A stretch of DNA of 64,000 bases from Planctomycetota bacterium (GCA_021413885.1 JAIOPM010000039.1:123343-187342); one strand, 5' to 3'; counted from the first letter of the stretch, positions 40,028 to 49,652 are shown. Notes: generated by a model from the letters alone, not told the origin. Numbers and translations: made by a program.

Positions 40028-41377
40028 ATGACGCCCAAGGAAGTCGAGAAACCTGGTCCCGTCTCCGGTGAGCCCGGCGGTGCGGCGCCGCGGATTCTCG
40101 AGCGGCCGCTCGCGGAGGACGACCTCGATCAAGACGCGCTGCGCGTCATCTCGCGGCTGACGCGCAACGGCTACGAAGCGTATTTGGTCGGCGGTTGCGT
40201 GCGCGATCTGTTGCTCGGCCGCAAACCGAAGGACTTTGACGTCGCGACCGCGGCCCATCCGCGTCAGGTCAAGCGACTCTTCGCCAACGGTCGCATCATC
40301 GGACGGCGTTTCCGCCTGGTCCACGTCTCGTACGGCGCCCACATCATCGAGACGGCGACGTTCCGGCGAGCTCCGGAACCCCGCGACGCCGACGAAGACC
40401 TGCTGATCGTCGAGGACAACGAGTACGGCACCGCGCGCGAGGACGCGCAGCGCCGCGACTTCACGATCAACGCGCTGTTCTACGACGCGCTCAACCACCG
40501 CGTGATCGACTACGTCGACGGGCTCGCGGATCTCGAGGCCGGCGTGCTGCGCACGATCGGCGATCCGCGCGTGCGGATGGCCGAGGATCCGGTGCGCATC
40601 CTGCGCGCCGTCAAATTCGCGACGCGCCTCGGCTTCCGCATCCACGACGACACGTGGGACGCGATGTGCGAGCTCTCGCCCGACCTCGCGCGCTCCGCGA
40701 AGCCGCGCGTGCTCGAAGAGATCCTGCGCCTCCTGCGTTCCGGCACGTCGCTCGGCGCGTTCCGCATGTTGCGGGCGTGCGGCGCGTTGCACGTGATCCT
40801 CCCGCAAGTCGACGAGTTCCTCGGGAAGCGCGACGATCCCGATCCCGCGTCGCACGATCGTGCGGATTCGTATTGGCGTCTGCTCGAGGCCCTCGACTCC
40901 GAAGTCCACGCCGGCGCCGCGCCGACGCCCGCGGTGTGCATCGCGGTGCTCTGCCTGCGCCTGATCGAACGCGACGCGGCCGATCATCAGCGCGAGGCCG
41001 GCGACCTCGTCGAATCCGCGTCGGACTTCCTCGAACCGTTCGCGTTGACGATGCGCTTGTCGCGCCGCGACGGCGGCCGCGCGCAGCGGATCATCGTGCA
41101 GCAACGACGCTTCAGTCAGACGGCGAGCAAGCGCTTCAGTCCGCTGCTCTTCATGCGCTCCGACGAGTTCCCCGAGGCGCTGCTGCTCTTCAAGCTGCGC
41201 TCGATGGCGTGGGGACAAGGCTGGGACTTGTACGACGCGTGGGTGTCGCGCCACGCGCGCCTCGGCGAGACGAGCCCCGACGAGATCGAGGCGGCCAAAC
41301 GTTCGACGCGCCGTCGCCGTCGCCGCAAACGTCGCGGCGGCGAGGCCGGCGGCGAACGCGCTCCGGCGCGCGCCTGA
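40028..41377 (+). CDS. pcnB: Poly(A) polymerase / CCA-adding-type nucleotidyltransferase
   Basis: It has 449 residues. The class II head has YEAYLVGGCVRDLLLGRKPKDFDVAT (split here: GGxVRD and the catalytic DFD), then RREDAQRRDF-type RRDFTINALFYD and DPVRILRAVKFATRLGF. The Lys/Arg-rich C-terminal tail (RRRRRRKRRGGEAGGE) is typical of PcnB-type poly(A) polymerases rather than CCA enzymes. It would add 3' tails to RNA and mark it for decay. The ATG at 40028 is preferred over an upstream TTG. Confidence 0.88.
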   Translation: MTPKEVEKPGPVSGEPGGAAPRILERPLAEDDLDQDALRVISRLTRNGYEAYLVGGCVRDLLLGRKPKDFDVATAAHPRQVKRLFANGRIIGRRFRLVHVSYGAHIIETATFRRAPEPRDADEDLLIVEDNEYGTAREDAQRRDFTINALFYDALNHRVIDYVDGLADLEAGVLRTIGDPRVRMAEDPVRILRAVKFATRLGFRIHDDTWDAMCELSPDLARSAKPRVLEEILRLLRSGTSLGAFRMLRACGALHVILPQVDEFLGKRDDPDPASHDRADSYWRLLEALDSEVHAGAAPTPAVCIAVLCLRLIERDAADHQREAGDLVESASDFLEPFALTMRLSRRDGGRAQRIIVQQRRFSQTASKRFSPLLFMRSDEFPEALLLFKLRSMAWGQGWDLYDAWVSRHARLGETSPDEIEAAKRSTRRRRRRKRRGGEAGGERAPARA

Positions 41378-41708
41378 GAGCGAGATTTCCTCGCACCTCC
41401 GCCCTACTCGCCGACCTGGGGTAGTTTTGGGGTGTCCGAGGCGCTCGGACGACCTTCCAGGAACGCCGACAGGCGCACTCCGGTCCGGCACGGGATCGGG
41501 GTCTCGAGCCAAACGGGTGTCACGCACACCCGGCCTGTGTCCGGTGTCCTGCGCGGGAAGGGCGAGCGAGCGTCGCGGAACGGATCGCTCCCATGGCGGT
41601 CCTCCTTTCCTTGGTTTGGTTTCCACCCCGCGCGACCCTCGGTGAAGAGGGTCGCGCGCTTTTCGTCGAGCCCCTCGACCGCGCCGAACGCGCGACGATA
41701 CTGGGGCG
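41378..41708 (+). ncRNA. Possible structured RNA in a gene-free stretch
   Basis: There is no convincing protein in these 331 bases. Hairpins are GTCCGAG/CTCGGAC (41434-41450) and CGGGTGT/ACACCCG (41514-41532). GGGGTG near 41429 can pair with CACCCC near 41624 to close a long RNA. A strong terminator follows at 41630. Neither 6S, RNase P nor SRP signatures are recognised. It may be an unknown small RNA or only the 3' region of pcnB. Confidence 0.3.
41630..41663 (+). terminator. Intrinsic terminator
   Basis: A perfect 11-bp stem, GCGCGACCCTC (41630-41640) with 41647-41657, closes the loop GGTGAA and is followed by GCTTTT. It ends the transcript of pcnB or of the possible small RNA before it. 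Confidence 0.85.
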
Positions 41709-42845
41709 ATGTTCGGTGTCGGCTTCCTCGTCTGCATCGCCCTCGCGCAGACGCCGAGCGCGCCCGCGTTGCCGAGCGACGACGAGTTGCGCCGCGGTTG
41801 GAGTTTGCTGACCGACGCGGAACGCGCGGACGTCGCCGCGCACTTCGCGGAGGAAGCGCGCTTTCTAGACGGACTGCAACGTGCGTTGATCGAGCACGCG
41901 CTCTCGCTCGACGAAACCGATCCGGGATTGCTGCCCGTCGACGCGGGCACGCCGGTCTTCGATCCGAACGTCCACGCCCCCGCGCAACCGATCGCGCGCA
42001 ACGTGCTCGAGTTCGATGCGCCGGCCGCGCGCAACGAGCGCGAACGCTTGTTGAAGCGCGTGCCGAAGACCGGGCTCGATCCCGCGTTTCGTTACGACTG
42101 GGGCCGACGCCTCGTCGTGCGCCTCGCCGATCCCGAGGATGCGGAACGCGTCTTCGCGAACGGACTCACCGGCCATCCGCCGCGCTACGACTTGGCGCTC
42201 GCGCAGGTCGAACGCGAACTCGATCGCGGCGAAGAGCAGAAGACGCTCGCGGCGTTCGATCACGCGTACACCGACCGCGCAGGCACCGTGTATCCGGGGA
42301 TCACGCTCTTCGACGCGTGGTCGTCCGGCGCGGAGATGGAGATGCCCGACGTCGACGTGCTCGGCGTCGTGCACGACGTGCTCGGCGATTGGAAGACATG
42401 GAAGGCCGTGATCCCGAACGAGCAGCACGAAGGCATCTACGACAAGGTCGGCGAGCTCTACCTGCGCGCGCGCGACTACCGCGGCCTGCGCGCGGCGCTC
42501 GCGTCGACGTACTTGTCGGGGACCGTACCGTTGGTCGACGGCTACGTCGGACATCGCTTGCGGCTGCACGGACTGTGGGAGTCGGCGATTTCGATGCCGA
42601 AGGAACTCTCAGCGAAGTTGCCGGACGCCGCGCATCGCCAGGAGTTCCTGGTCGCGTGGTCGGAGTCGTTCGACAAGAACGCGGAGCTCGTCCCTCGCGC
42701 CCAAGCTCGCCAAGCGGAACTCGATCGCGACGCGCAACGCGTCCACGACGTGCTCGCGCGGATCCTCGTCGAAACCGGCGCGCTGCAACGGAAACAACGT
42801 CCGCCCGAGCCGGCGAAGTCGAAGTCTTCGCGCTCCGGCGGCTAG
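41709..42845 (+). CDS. Secreted helical protein of unknown function
   Basis: It has 378 residues. A short signal peptide, FGVGFLVCIALAQ, is followed by a helical body (SLLTDAERADVAAHFAEEA, RALIEHALSLDETD). In the middle, LAQVERELDRGEEQKTLAAFDHAY looks like a TPR-type helical pair, and WKAVIPNEQHEGIYDKVGELYL follows. No catalytic motif is visible. It is about 60 bases ahead of the aldolase gene and follows a terminator, so the two may share a promoter. Confidence 0.7.
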   Translation: MFGVGFLVCIALAQTPSAPALPSDDELRRGWSLLTDAERADVAAHFAEEARFLDGLQRALIEHALSLDETDPGLLPVDAGTPVFDPNVHAPAQPIARNVLEFDAPAARNERERLLKRVPKTGLDPAFRYDWGRRLVVRLADPEDAERVFANGLTGHPPRYDLALAQVERELDRGEEQKTLAAFDHAYTDRAGTVYPGITLFDAWSSGAEMEMPDVDVLGVVHDVLGDWKTWKAVIPNEQHEGIYDKVGELYLRARDYRGLRAALASTYLSGTVPLVDGYVGHRLRLHGLWESAISMPKELSAKLPDAAHRQEFLVAWSESFDKNAELVPRAQARQAELDRDAQRVHDVLARILVETGALQRKQRPPEPAKSKSSRSGG

Positions 42846-42909
42846 TCCGTTTTCGCGCCCGCCGCTATCCTCTTCGCCCTTCGTCCCCCCCCACCCCGAG
42901 AACACGACC

Positions 42910-43944
42910 ATGAGCACGCTGTACACCGAAATGGAGCAGACCGCTCGCGCGCTGTTGGCGCGCGGCAAGGGCATCCTCGCCGCCGACGAGAGCACCGGCA
43001 CGATCGAGAAGCGCTTCAAGGGCGCCGGCATCCCGAACACGGAAGAGAACCGCCGCGACTACCGCGAGATGCTCTTCACCGCGCCGAGCATGGCGAGCTA
43101 CACGAGCGGCGTGATCCTCTACGAGGAGACGTTGTTCCAGAAGGCGCGCAACGGAACGCCGCTCGCCGAATTGCTGTCGAAGCAAGGCGTCGTCCCGGGC
43201 ATCAAGGTCGACAAGGGCACGATCGCGATGCCGAAGTGTCCCGGCGAGACGATCACCGTCGGCCTCGACGGACTCGACGAACGCCTCGCGAAGTACAAGG
43301 CCGCCGGCGCGCGCTTCGCGAAGTGGCGCGCGGTGATCACGATCGGCAGCGGGATTCCGACGCACTCGAACTTGGTGGCGAACGCCCAAGCGCTCGCGCG
43401 CTACGCCGCGCTCTGCCAGGCCGCCGGCATCGTGCCGATCGTCGAGCCCGAAGTGTTGATGGACGCCGACAACACGATCGACACGTGCTTCGAGGTCACC
43501 GAGAACACGCTGCGCATCGTGTTCGCCGAGCTCGCGATCCACCGCGTCACCCTCGAGCACATGGTGCTCAAGCCGAACATGGTCGTCAGCGGGAAGCAGT
43601 GCGCGAAGCAAGCGGGCGTCGACGAAGTGGCGACCAAGACGCTCGTCGTCCTGAAGCGCACCGTTCCGTCGGCCGTCCCCGGCATCGCGTTCCTCTCCGG
43701 CGGCCAGAGCGACGAGGACGCGACCGCGCACCTCTCCGCGATGAACGCGAAGGGCCCGTTGCCTTGGGTGCTGACGTTCTCCTACGGCCGCGCGCTCCAA
43801 GCACCGGCGATCAAGGCGTGGGCCGGCAAGGAATCCAACTGGAAGCTCGGCCAATCGCACTACATCCACCGCGCGAAACTGAACGGCGCCGCGCAGACGG
43901 GCACGTACTCGGCGGCGATGGAGAAGCAGCTCGCGAGCGTCTGA
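42910..43944 (+). CDS. Fructose-bisphosphate aldolase, class I
   Basis: It splits fructose 1,6-bisphosphate through a Schiff-base lysine, without metal. It has 344 residues, like animal-type class I aldolases. It shows KGILAADESTGTIEKRF, RAVITIG, IVPIVEPEVLMD, the Schiff-base Lys in MVLKPNMVVSG and FLSGGQSDEDATAHL. A strong terminator follows. The class I form is much rarer than class II in bacteria, but known in several environmental phyla. Confidence 0.95.
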   Translation: MSTLYTEMEQTARALLARGKGILAADESTGTIEKRFKGAGIPNTEENRRDYREMLFTAPSMASYTSGVILYEETLFQKARNGTPLAELLSKQGVVPGIKVDKGTIAMPKCPGETITVGLDGLDERLAKYKAAGARFAKWRAVITIGSGIPTHSNLVANAQALARYAALCQAAGIVPIVEPEVLMDADNTIDTCFEVTENTLRIVFAELAIHRVTLEHMVLKPNMVVSGKQCAKQAGVDEVATKTLVVLKRTVPSAVPGIAFLSGGQSDEDATAHLSAMNAKGPLPWVLTFSYGRALQAPAIKAWAGKESNWKLGQSHYIHRAKLNGAAQTGTYSAAMEKQLASV

Positions 43945-43968
43945 CGCGACCGTTCCGAACGACCACTA

Positions 43969-43996
43969 GAGCGGCGAGTCCTACGACTCGCCGCTC
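43969..43996. terminator. Bidirectional terminator between aldolase and norB genes
   Basis: A perfect 12-bp stem, GAGCGGCGAGTC (43969-43980) with 43985-43996, closes the loop CTAC and is followed by TCGTTTCC. It lies between convergent genes. Confidence 0.8.
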
Positions 43997-44017
43997 TCGT
44001 TTCCTTCGGCCGCGCGC

Positions 44018-46378
44018 TCACCTCACCGCGGTCGCGGGCAACGACGGCTCGCGCCGCGGTGCGCTTGCGACTCGAACGGCGTCCTCGATCGGCGTCACCG
44101 GTCGCAAGTTACGCCACGCGATCGTGAGGCCCGCGAAGAGCGGCACGACGCCGAGCCCGATGAAGATCGAGTCGGGCACGATGCGCAGCCACAACAGCGT
44201 GTGCACCACCGGCTGGTGATAGAACGCGACACTGCGCGCGGCCCAGAAACCGTGGCGCATCGCTTCCATCATCTGCATCACGCCGACCGGGAAGAGCGTG
44301 ACGATCGCCATGCCGGCGAGCCCGACGTTCAGGCCCCAGAACGAGAGCGTGAAGAGCTTCGATGCGTACCCGCGCTCCGTCGCGACGTTGCGCACGCAGT
44401 AGAGCGCGAGCGCGATCGCCAACATCCCGAACACGCCCATCGTCGCGGTGTGGCCGTGGTTCGCTGTCAGGAACGAACCGTGCTCGAAGTACGACACCGC
44501 GGGCAAGTTGATCAGGAAGCCGAACACGCCGGCGCCGACCAAGTTCCAGAACGCGACCGCCATCAGGAAGCGGAACGTGTGCTTGTAGACGAAACTCTCG
44601 CCGCCGGCGCGGATCACGCGCCACTGTTGCCACGCTTCGACCGCGAGCAGCGCGAGCGGCACGACCTCGAGCGCGCTGAACACGCTGCCGAGTCCGATCC
44701 AGAAGCCCGGTGCTCCGATCCAGTAGTAGTGGTGCCCGATCCCGATCACGCCGGCGCCGAGCAGGATCGCGAGCTGGAACTTCAGCGAGCGCACCGCCGA
44801 CGAACGCGTGACCAGTCCCATGTTGACCATCAACACGCCGAGCACGACGACCGCGAACACTTCGAACATGCCCTCGACCCAGAGATGGATCACCCACCAA
44901 CGCCAGTAGTCGGCCATCGTCAGGTGCGAGCCCGGCGTGATCAGGAACGCGGCAGTGAACATCGCGGGGATCGCGACGGCGCTGGCGAGGAAGAGACGCG
45001 CGAGACCCCAACCTTCCGCGCCGTGTTCCTTCGCGAGAGCACCGCGCGTCGCGCGCCAGATGCACGCGAGCCACAGTCCGAAACCGGCCGCGAGCAGGAT
45101 CTTCCACGCGTAGCCGAGCTCGACCAACTCCCAACCGGAATGACCGAGCCACCACCACCAGCTGCCGAGCTTGCCCGTCACGCCGAGCCATTCGCCCGCG
45201 AGCGAACCGACCGCGACGAACACCAACGCGCCGTACAAGAGATCGACGAGCTTGCCTTGGTGCTTCGGCTCGCCGCCGCCGACCAACGGCGCGACGTAGA
45301 GCCCCATCCCCATCCACGCGGTCGCGATCCAGAAGATCGCGAGCTGCAGGTGCCACGTCTTCGCGACGGTGAACGGCAGCACGCGTGCGAGCTCGAACCC
45401 GTAGAACCCGCCACCTTCGACGTAGTAATGCGCGAGGTAGCCGCCGAGCAGCGCCTGCACGAGGAACAGCGCGCCGGCGGTGACGAAGTACTTGATCGTC
45501 TTGCGTTGGCTCGGGAAGACCGGCAGCCAATCGATCGGCGTCGCGGGGATGCGGCCGACCGACGGCGCCTCCTCCATCTCGAAGCGCCCGCGGTACCAGA
45601 TCAGGATCACGACCGCGAGCACGCCGATCAGCGCGGCGACCGACACGCCGCTCCACAGGATCGCGCCGGCGGCGAGCTCGTTGCCCGCGTCCGGATCGTA
45701 CGGCCACTCGTTGGTGTACGACGCGCCGGTGCCCGGCCGCTCGGCGGAGGCGAGCCACGACGTCCACCAGAAGAACGCCGCAAGCTGATGGATCGGATCA
45801 CCCGGCGCGATCCAACGACCGTCGCCGCTCGCGTCGGTTTGGAACGTGCCCTTCGGCAGAGCGCGCGACGGCTCGCCGTCGACGAAGCGCGTGCGCACGG
45901 CGCCTTCGACCGCCGCGAACGCTTCCGCTTCGCCCGCGGAGAGAGCGAGTTCGCCGGTCCTCTCGTCGTAGCGATTCGCCTGCGTCGAACGCTTCACTTC
46001 GGCGTCGATCGCTGCGGACTGGTCGACGCTCGCGAGCGCGTAGCTCGCCGCGCCGCGCTCCCGCGCGAAGACCTCGCGCAACGCGAGCACGCGCTGATGC
46101 AACGTCTCGGCCGTGAAGTCGGCGCCGTAGTACGTGCCGTGGCCGAGCACCGAGCCCCACTCCATCAATCCGTGCTTCTGGTAGAGCGCCTGTCCGCCTC
46201 GGATGTCGCTCGCGGTGAAGAGCACGGCGCCGGCGTCGGTCGTCGTGCGCTCCGGAATCGGCGCACGCGCGCGCCAGATGCCGTAGCCGCCGAGGATCAG
46301 GACCGTGAAGCCGAGGACGATCGAAGCGAGCAGGATGCGATCGAGGGAGAAGCGACGCGATGCGGGCGCTGGTGCCAT
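44018..46378 (-). CDS. norB: Quinol-dependent nitric oxide reductase (qNOR)
   Basis: It reduces two NO to N2O with electrons from quinol, in the membrane. It has 786 residues. The N-terminus has one membrane helix and a periplasmic domain of about 220 residues (GQALYQKHGLMEWGSVLGHG) that replaces NorC. About 12-13 helices follow, with the ligands of haem b, haem b3 and FeB: KTWHLQLAIFW, HLWVEGMFEVFA (His and Glu) and IGHHYYWIG. The ATG at 46378 has GGAG 6 bases before it. An Fnr/Dnr-type palindrome lies 66 bases upstream. It stands without other denitrification genes, which suggests NO detoxification. Confidence 0.94.
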   Translation of the reverse strand: MAPAPASRRFSLDRILLASIVLGFTVLILGGYGIWRARAPIPERTTTDAGAVLFTASDIRGGQALYQKHGLMEWGSVLGHGTYYGADFTAETLHQRVLALREVFARERGAASYALASVDQSAAIDAEVKRSTQANRYDERTGELALSAGEAEAFAAVEGAVRTRFVDGEPSRALPKGTFQTDASGDGRWIAPGDPIHQLAAFFWWTSWLASAERPGTGASYTNEWPYDPDAGNELAAGAILWSGVSVAALIGVLAVVILIWYRGRFEMEEAPSVGRIPATPIDWLPVFPSQRKTIKYFVTAGALFLVQALLGGYLAHYYVEGGGFYGFELARVLPFTVAKTWHLQLAIFWIATAWMGMGLYVAPLVGGGEPKHQGKLVDLLYGALVFVAVGSLAGEWLGVTGKLGSWWWWLGHSGWELVELGYAWKILLAAGFGLWLACIWRATRGALAKEHGAEGWGLARLFLASAVAIPAMFTAAFLITPGSHLTMADYWRWWVIHLWVEGMFEVFAVVVLGVLMVNMGLVTRSSAVRSLKFQLAILLGAGVIGIGHHYYWIGAPGFWIGLGSVFSALEVVPLALLAVEAWQQWRVIRAGGESFVYKHTFRFLMAVAFWNLVGAGVFGFLINLPAVSYFEHGSFLTANHGHTATMGVFGMLAIALALYCVRNVATERGYASKLFTLSFWGLNVGLAGMAIVTLFPVGVMQMMEAMRHGFWAARSVAFYHQPVVHTLLWLRIVPDSIFIGLGVVPLFAGLTIAWRNLRPVTPIEDAVRVASAPRREPSLPATAVR

Positions 46379-46443
46379 GTTGGACTCCGTGGGTTGGATC
46401 GAGGTCGACAACCCAAGCATCGGCGTCCGACGCAGCGAACTCC

Positions 46444-46457
46444 TTGACCGCGGTCAA
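46444..46457. promoter_or_regulatory. Crp/Fnr-family (Dnr/NnrR-type) operator for norB
   Basis: TTGACCGCGGTCAA is a perfect 14-base palindrome of the form TTGAC-N4-GTCAA, the type bound by NO- or oxygen-sensing Crp/Fnr regulators. It is centred about 72 bases before the norB start codon, so near the usual -41.5 activation site if the leader is about 30 bases. It lies outside the dusB coding region. Confidence 0.65.
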
Positions 46458-46476
46458 GCCGCGCGGAATTGCGCGC

Positions 46477-47700
46477 TCAACCGGCGTTCAACGCGCGCTC
46501 GTACGCCTCGATCTCGGCGAGAGAGTGCGGCGAGCGCGGCGGTGTGTCGTCGTCGCGCTGGGCGAGGTAGCCGTGCGGCAGCGAGACCTTCTGCGTGCGG
46601 CCGCCCTTCGCTCGGCTGACGCGCAACGCGGAGAGCGGGAACGGTTCGTTCGCGTCGAGGTTTGCGAGCAGGAGATCGAGTTCCTCGAACGTCTCGATGC
46701 GATGCAGACGATCGCGCAACGCCGCCGAACCGGCGAAGCCCTTCGTGTACCACGAGGTCCACTTGCGCATCTGCTGCATGCCCACCTTCGCGCCGAAGAA
46801 GTCGACGAGACGCCGCGCGTGGTCGCGCATGATCGCCGCGATCTCACCGAGCTTCGGCGGAGCACCCGGCTCTCTTCCGTCGAACACCTGCGCGAGCTCG
46901 CGGAAGAGCCACGGCCGTCCGAGGCAACCGCGTCCGACGATCACGCCGTCGCAACCGGTCGCGCGCATCATCCGCAGCGCATCGAACGACTCCCACACGT
47001 CGCCGTTGCCGAGCACCGGGATCGTCGCCGCACTCTTCAGCGTCGCGATCGCTTCCCAATCCGCCTCGCCGTGGTAGAGCTGCGCCGCGGTGCGCGCGTG
47101 CAGTCCGATCGCGCTCGCGCCCTCTTCACCCGCGACGCGGCCGGCGTCGAGGTACGTGAGCAAGTCCTCGTCGATGCCCTTGCGCACCTTCACGGTCACC
47201 GGCACCGCTCCAGAGCGCTTGACCATCGCGCGCACGAGCCGCGCCATCAAACGAGGCTTGACCGGGATCGCGCTGCCGCCGCCCGACGCCGTCACCTTCG
47301 GCACCGGGCAGCCGAGGTTGAGGTCGACGTGATCGACGCCTTGGTCGACGAGCCGCGCGACCATCTCGCCGATGTCGACCGGATCCGACGAGTAGACCTG
47401 CACCGAACGCGGGCGTTCGTCGTCGCGCGAGCTCGCGAGCAAGATCGTGCGCGAGTTCCCCATCAGGAAACCGCGCGCGGTGATCATCTCCGACACGTAG
47501 AGGCCGGCTCCGAACTCGCGGCACAGCGCGCGGAACGGAAAGTTGGTGACGCCCGCCATCGGCGCGAGCACCACCGGCGGCCAGATCGAGAGCGACTTCA
47601 GGACGAGCGGTCGGAATTCGCCCGTACGCGCGAGCGGCACGTCGCGGTTCTCGGCGCTCGAGAAACGCGCGCTCGCGGCGTCCGCTTCGCCCGCGCTCAT
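46477..47700 (-). CDS. dusB: tRNA-dihydrouridine synthase
   Basis: A flavin enzyme reducing uridines in tRNA D-loops. It has 407 residues. It shows VVLAPMAGVTNFPFR (FMN site), VDLNLGCPVPKVTASGGG with the catalytic Cys, GLHARTAAQLYHG and VIVGRGCLGRPWLF. The ATG at 47700 overlaps the amidohydrolase stop. It is longer than usual (about 330), with about 60 extra residues at the C-terminus. Confidence 0.92.
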   Translation of the reverse strand: MSAGEADAASARFSSAENRDVPLARTGEFRPLVLKSLSIWPPVVLAPMAGVTNFPFRALCREFGAGLYVSEMITARGFLMGNSRTILLASSRDDERPRSVQVYSSDPVDIGEMVARLVDQGVDHVDLNLGCPVPKVTASGGGSAIPVKPRLMARLVRAMVKRSGAVPVTVKVRKGIDEDLLTYLDAGRVAGEEGASAIGLHARTAAQLYHGEADWEAIATLKSAATIPVLGNGDVWESFDALRMMRATGCDGVIVGRGCLGRPWLFRELAQVFDGREPGAPPKLGEIAAIMRDHARRLVDFFGAKVGMQQMRKWTSWYTKGFAGSAALRDRLHRIETFEELDLLLANLDANEPFPLSALRVSRAKGGRTQKVSLPHGYLAQRDDDTPPRSPHSLAEIEAYERALNAG

Positions 47701-49652
47701 TTCGCGCTCGCGCCGGCGAAGCCCGGACCGTTGCCCGCGATCGTGCGCGTCTCGACTTGGCCCGAGCCCTGTTGCACGAGCAAACGCGAGAGCGAGCCCT
47801 TCGCCGTCAACTCGGCCGCGCGTCCGCCGCTCGGCGTGCGGTAGATCTGCCAGCCCTGCGGATCGACCGAGTGTTGCCAACTGACGACCTCGAGCTCGAG
47901 GCCGGCGTGGAAGCGCAACGCGATCAGCTTCTCGCGCTTCTCGAAACGCGCGAGCAGCATGTAACTCGTCACGCTGTCGACGTCGACGCAGCCGACGCGC
48001 TCCGCGGTGCTCTTGGTGTCGACGTGCGCGCCGTCGAGCGTGCGTTCGACGCGCATCTGGCCCGCGACCCACTGACCGCGCACGGCGAGATGGTGCGTGC
48101 CCGACTTCAAGTCGATGCGAAAGCTGTCGAGCGCGCCTTCGACGACGCGCTGCGTCAACGCGACCTCGACGTCCACGTGTCCGCCCGCGCCCGGCACGAA
48201 ACGTCGGCCCGCGAACACCGTCGCGCCGCCGGCCTCGGCGACGACCGCCCAACGTTCACCCGCGGTGCGCACGCCTTCGGACGCCGTTTCGCTGTAGCCC
48301 TCGAGCAAGCGCGTGCCCGCGGGCAAATCGGGTTCGGCGATCTGCAACGGCGCGGTCGCGGCGTCGAGCGCGCTCTGCTGCGTCGCGTGCAACGCGGTGC
48401 GTTTCGCGTCGAGGTCGGCGCGAGCGAGGTAACGACCGCGCACGCACACGCCTTCGACGTCGGTCAAGTTCGCGGCCGCGAGCTCGGGATCGGAACGCAC
48501 GAGCACGAGGTCCGCCGCGAGGCCGACCGCGATCGCGCCGCACGTCTCCGCGAGTCCGAAGCGCGCCGCGTTGCCGCGCGTCGCCGCGGCGAGCACCGCG
48601 CTCGCCGGGAGCCCCGCGGCTTGCCATTCGACCAGTTCGCGCACGAGGCCGGCGCCCGGCGTCAACCACGGACGCGGCGCGCCGCTCGCGGGCACGAGGA
48701 CGACGCCGGCTTCGAAGAGCTTCTTCACCAACGCGCGTTGCTTCTCGAGCACGCGCCCCGCCTTCGCCTTGTAGTCGGCGTCGGTGACCTTGCGTCGCAT
48801 CTGCCACTCGGTCGCCCACTGTCCGGCGAAGGACGGGCTCAGGTACTCGAGCTCGCCGACCTGCTTCTCCGGAGATTCGGCGAGACGCCCGATGCCGCGC
48901 AGGAGCGGCACGATCGCGACCTTGCGGCGCGCGAGGTCGGCGACGACGTCATCGAGCGTCGCCAGATCGAGATTCGGCCACTGGCCGTCGGCCGGCGCGA
49001 AGTGGTCGAGGAACAGGAGGCCGTCCTGGCCGCTCGCGACGATCTCGGCGAGCTTCGCATCCTTCGGCCCCGGTCCCCACACGAGCATCTTCTGCGCATG
49101 CCCGAGCTCGATCAGCTTCTTCCAGGCCGGGATCGAGAGGCTCGACTCGAACGCGAAGAAGTCGACGCGCTGCTCGGGGTCCTGCTCGACCAACGTCTTC
49201 AGGATGTTCTGGACGTCGGTCTCGTTCTGCGCGACGAGCGCGGCGGTCGTCGCCGGCGGCAAACCGTCGATCACCGCGCCCGCGGTGACGATGTGCGGAC
49301 CCGGGACGACGTCGCGCGCGCGCGAAGAACGTTGCTCGAAGATGCGCGAGAGTTCGTTGCCGTGATCGACGACGGTGGTGACGCCCGCCGCGGTGTAGAG
49401 CAGATCCTGTTCGGGATCGTGGCCGGCGTAGCCGTCGATCAGACCGGGCAAGAGGTGCAAGCCCGCCGCCTCGATGCGCCGCGCGCCATCGGGGATCGCG
49501 ACGTCGGCGCCGACCGCGACGATCTTGCCGCCGTCGATCAACACGGTCGCGACCTTCGCGGGCGAGCCGTCGAGCGTGTGCACGCTCGCGCCGACGATCG
49601 CCAGGACTTCCAGGAAGAAGCTCGACATCCACGCGATGTTCGCACGAAGCAT
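47697..49652 (-). CDS. Amidohydrolase-fold protein lacking metal ligands
   Basis: It has 651 residues (ATG 49652; the ATG at 49628 is also possible). The first 400 residues follow metal-dependent amidohydrolases: VLIDGGKIVAVGADV, LHLLPGLIDGY, a barrel, then GAIAVGLAADLVLVRSDPE. However, the HxH ligand pair after GLID is replaced by GYAGHD, and the late metal Asp of the GTD motif reads PASGAPRPW. I infer no metal and no hydrolysis. The last 230 residues are a beta-rich domain of unknown type. It may instead bind a ligand or partner. It is coupled to dusB and divergent from the methyltransferase gene. Confidence 0.75.
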   Translation of the reverse strand: MLRANIAWMSSFFLEVLAIVGASVHTLDGSPAKVATVLIDGGKIVAVGADVAIPDGARRIEAAGLHLLPGLIDGYAGHDPEQDLLYTAAGVTTVVDHGNELSRIFEQRSSRARDVVPGPHIVTAGAVIDGLPPATTAALVAQNETDVQNILKTLVEQDPEQRVDFFAFESSLSIPAWKKLIELGHAQKMLVWGPGPKDAKLAEIVASGQDGLLFLDHFAPADGQWPNLDLATLDDVVADLARRKVAIVPLLRGIGRLAESPEKQVGELEYLSPSFAGQWATEWQMRRKVTDADYKAKAGRVLEKQRALVKKLFEAGVVLVPASGAPRPWLTPGAGLVRELVEWQAAGLPASAVLAAATRGNAARFGLAETCGAIAVGLAADLVLVRSDPELAAANLTDVEGVCVRGRYLARADLDAKRTALHATQQSALDAATAPLQIAEPDLPAGTRLLEGYSETASEGVRTAGERWAVVAEAGGATVFAGRRFVPGAGGHVDVEVALTQRVVEGALDSFRIDLKSGTHHLAVRGQWVAGQMRVERTLDGAHVDTKSTAERVGCVDVDSVTSYMLLARFEKREKLIALRFHAGLELEVVSWQHSVDPQGWQIYRTPSGGRAAELTAKGSLSRLLVQQGSGQVETRTIAGNGPGFAGASAK

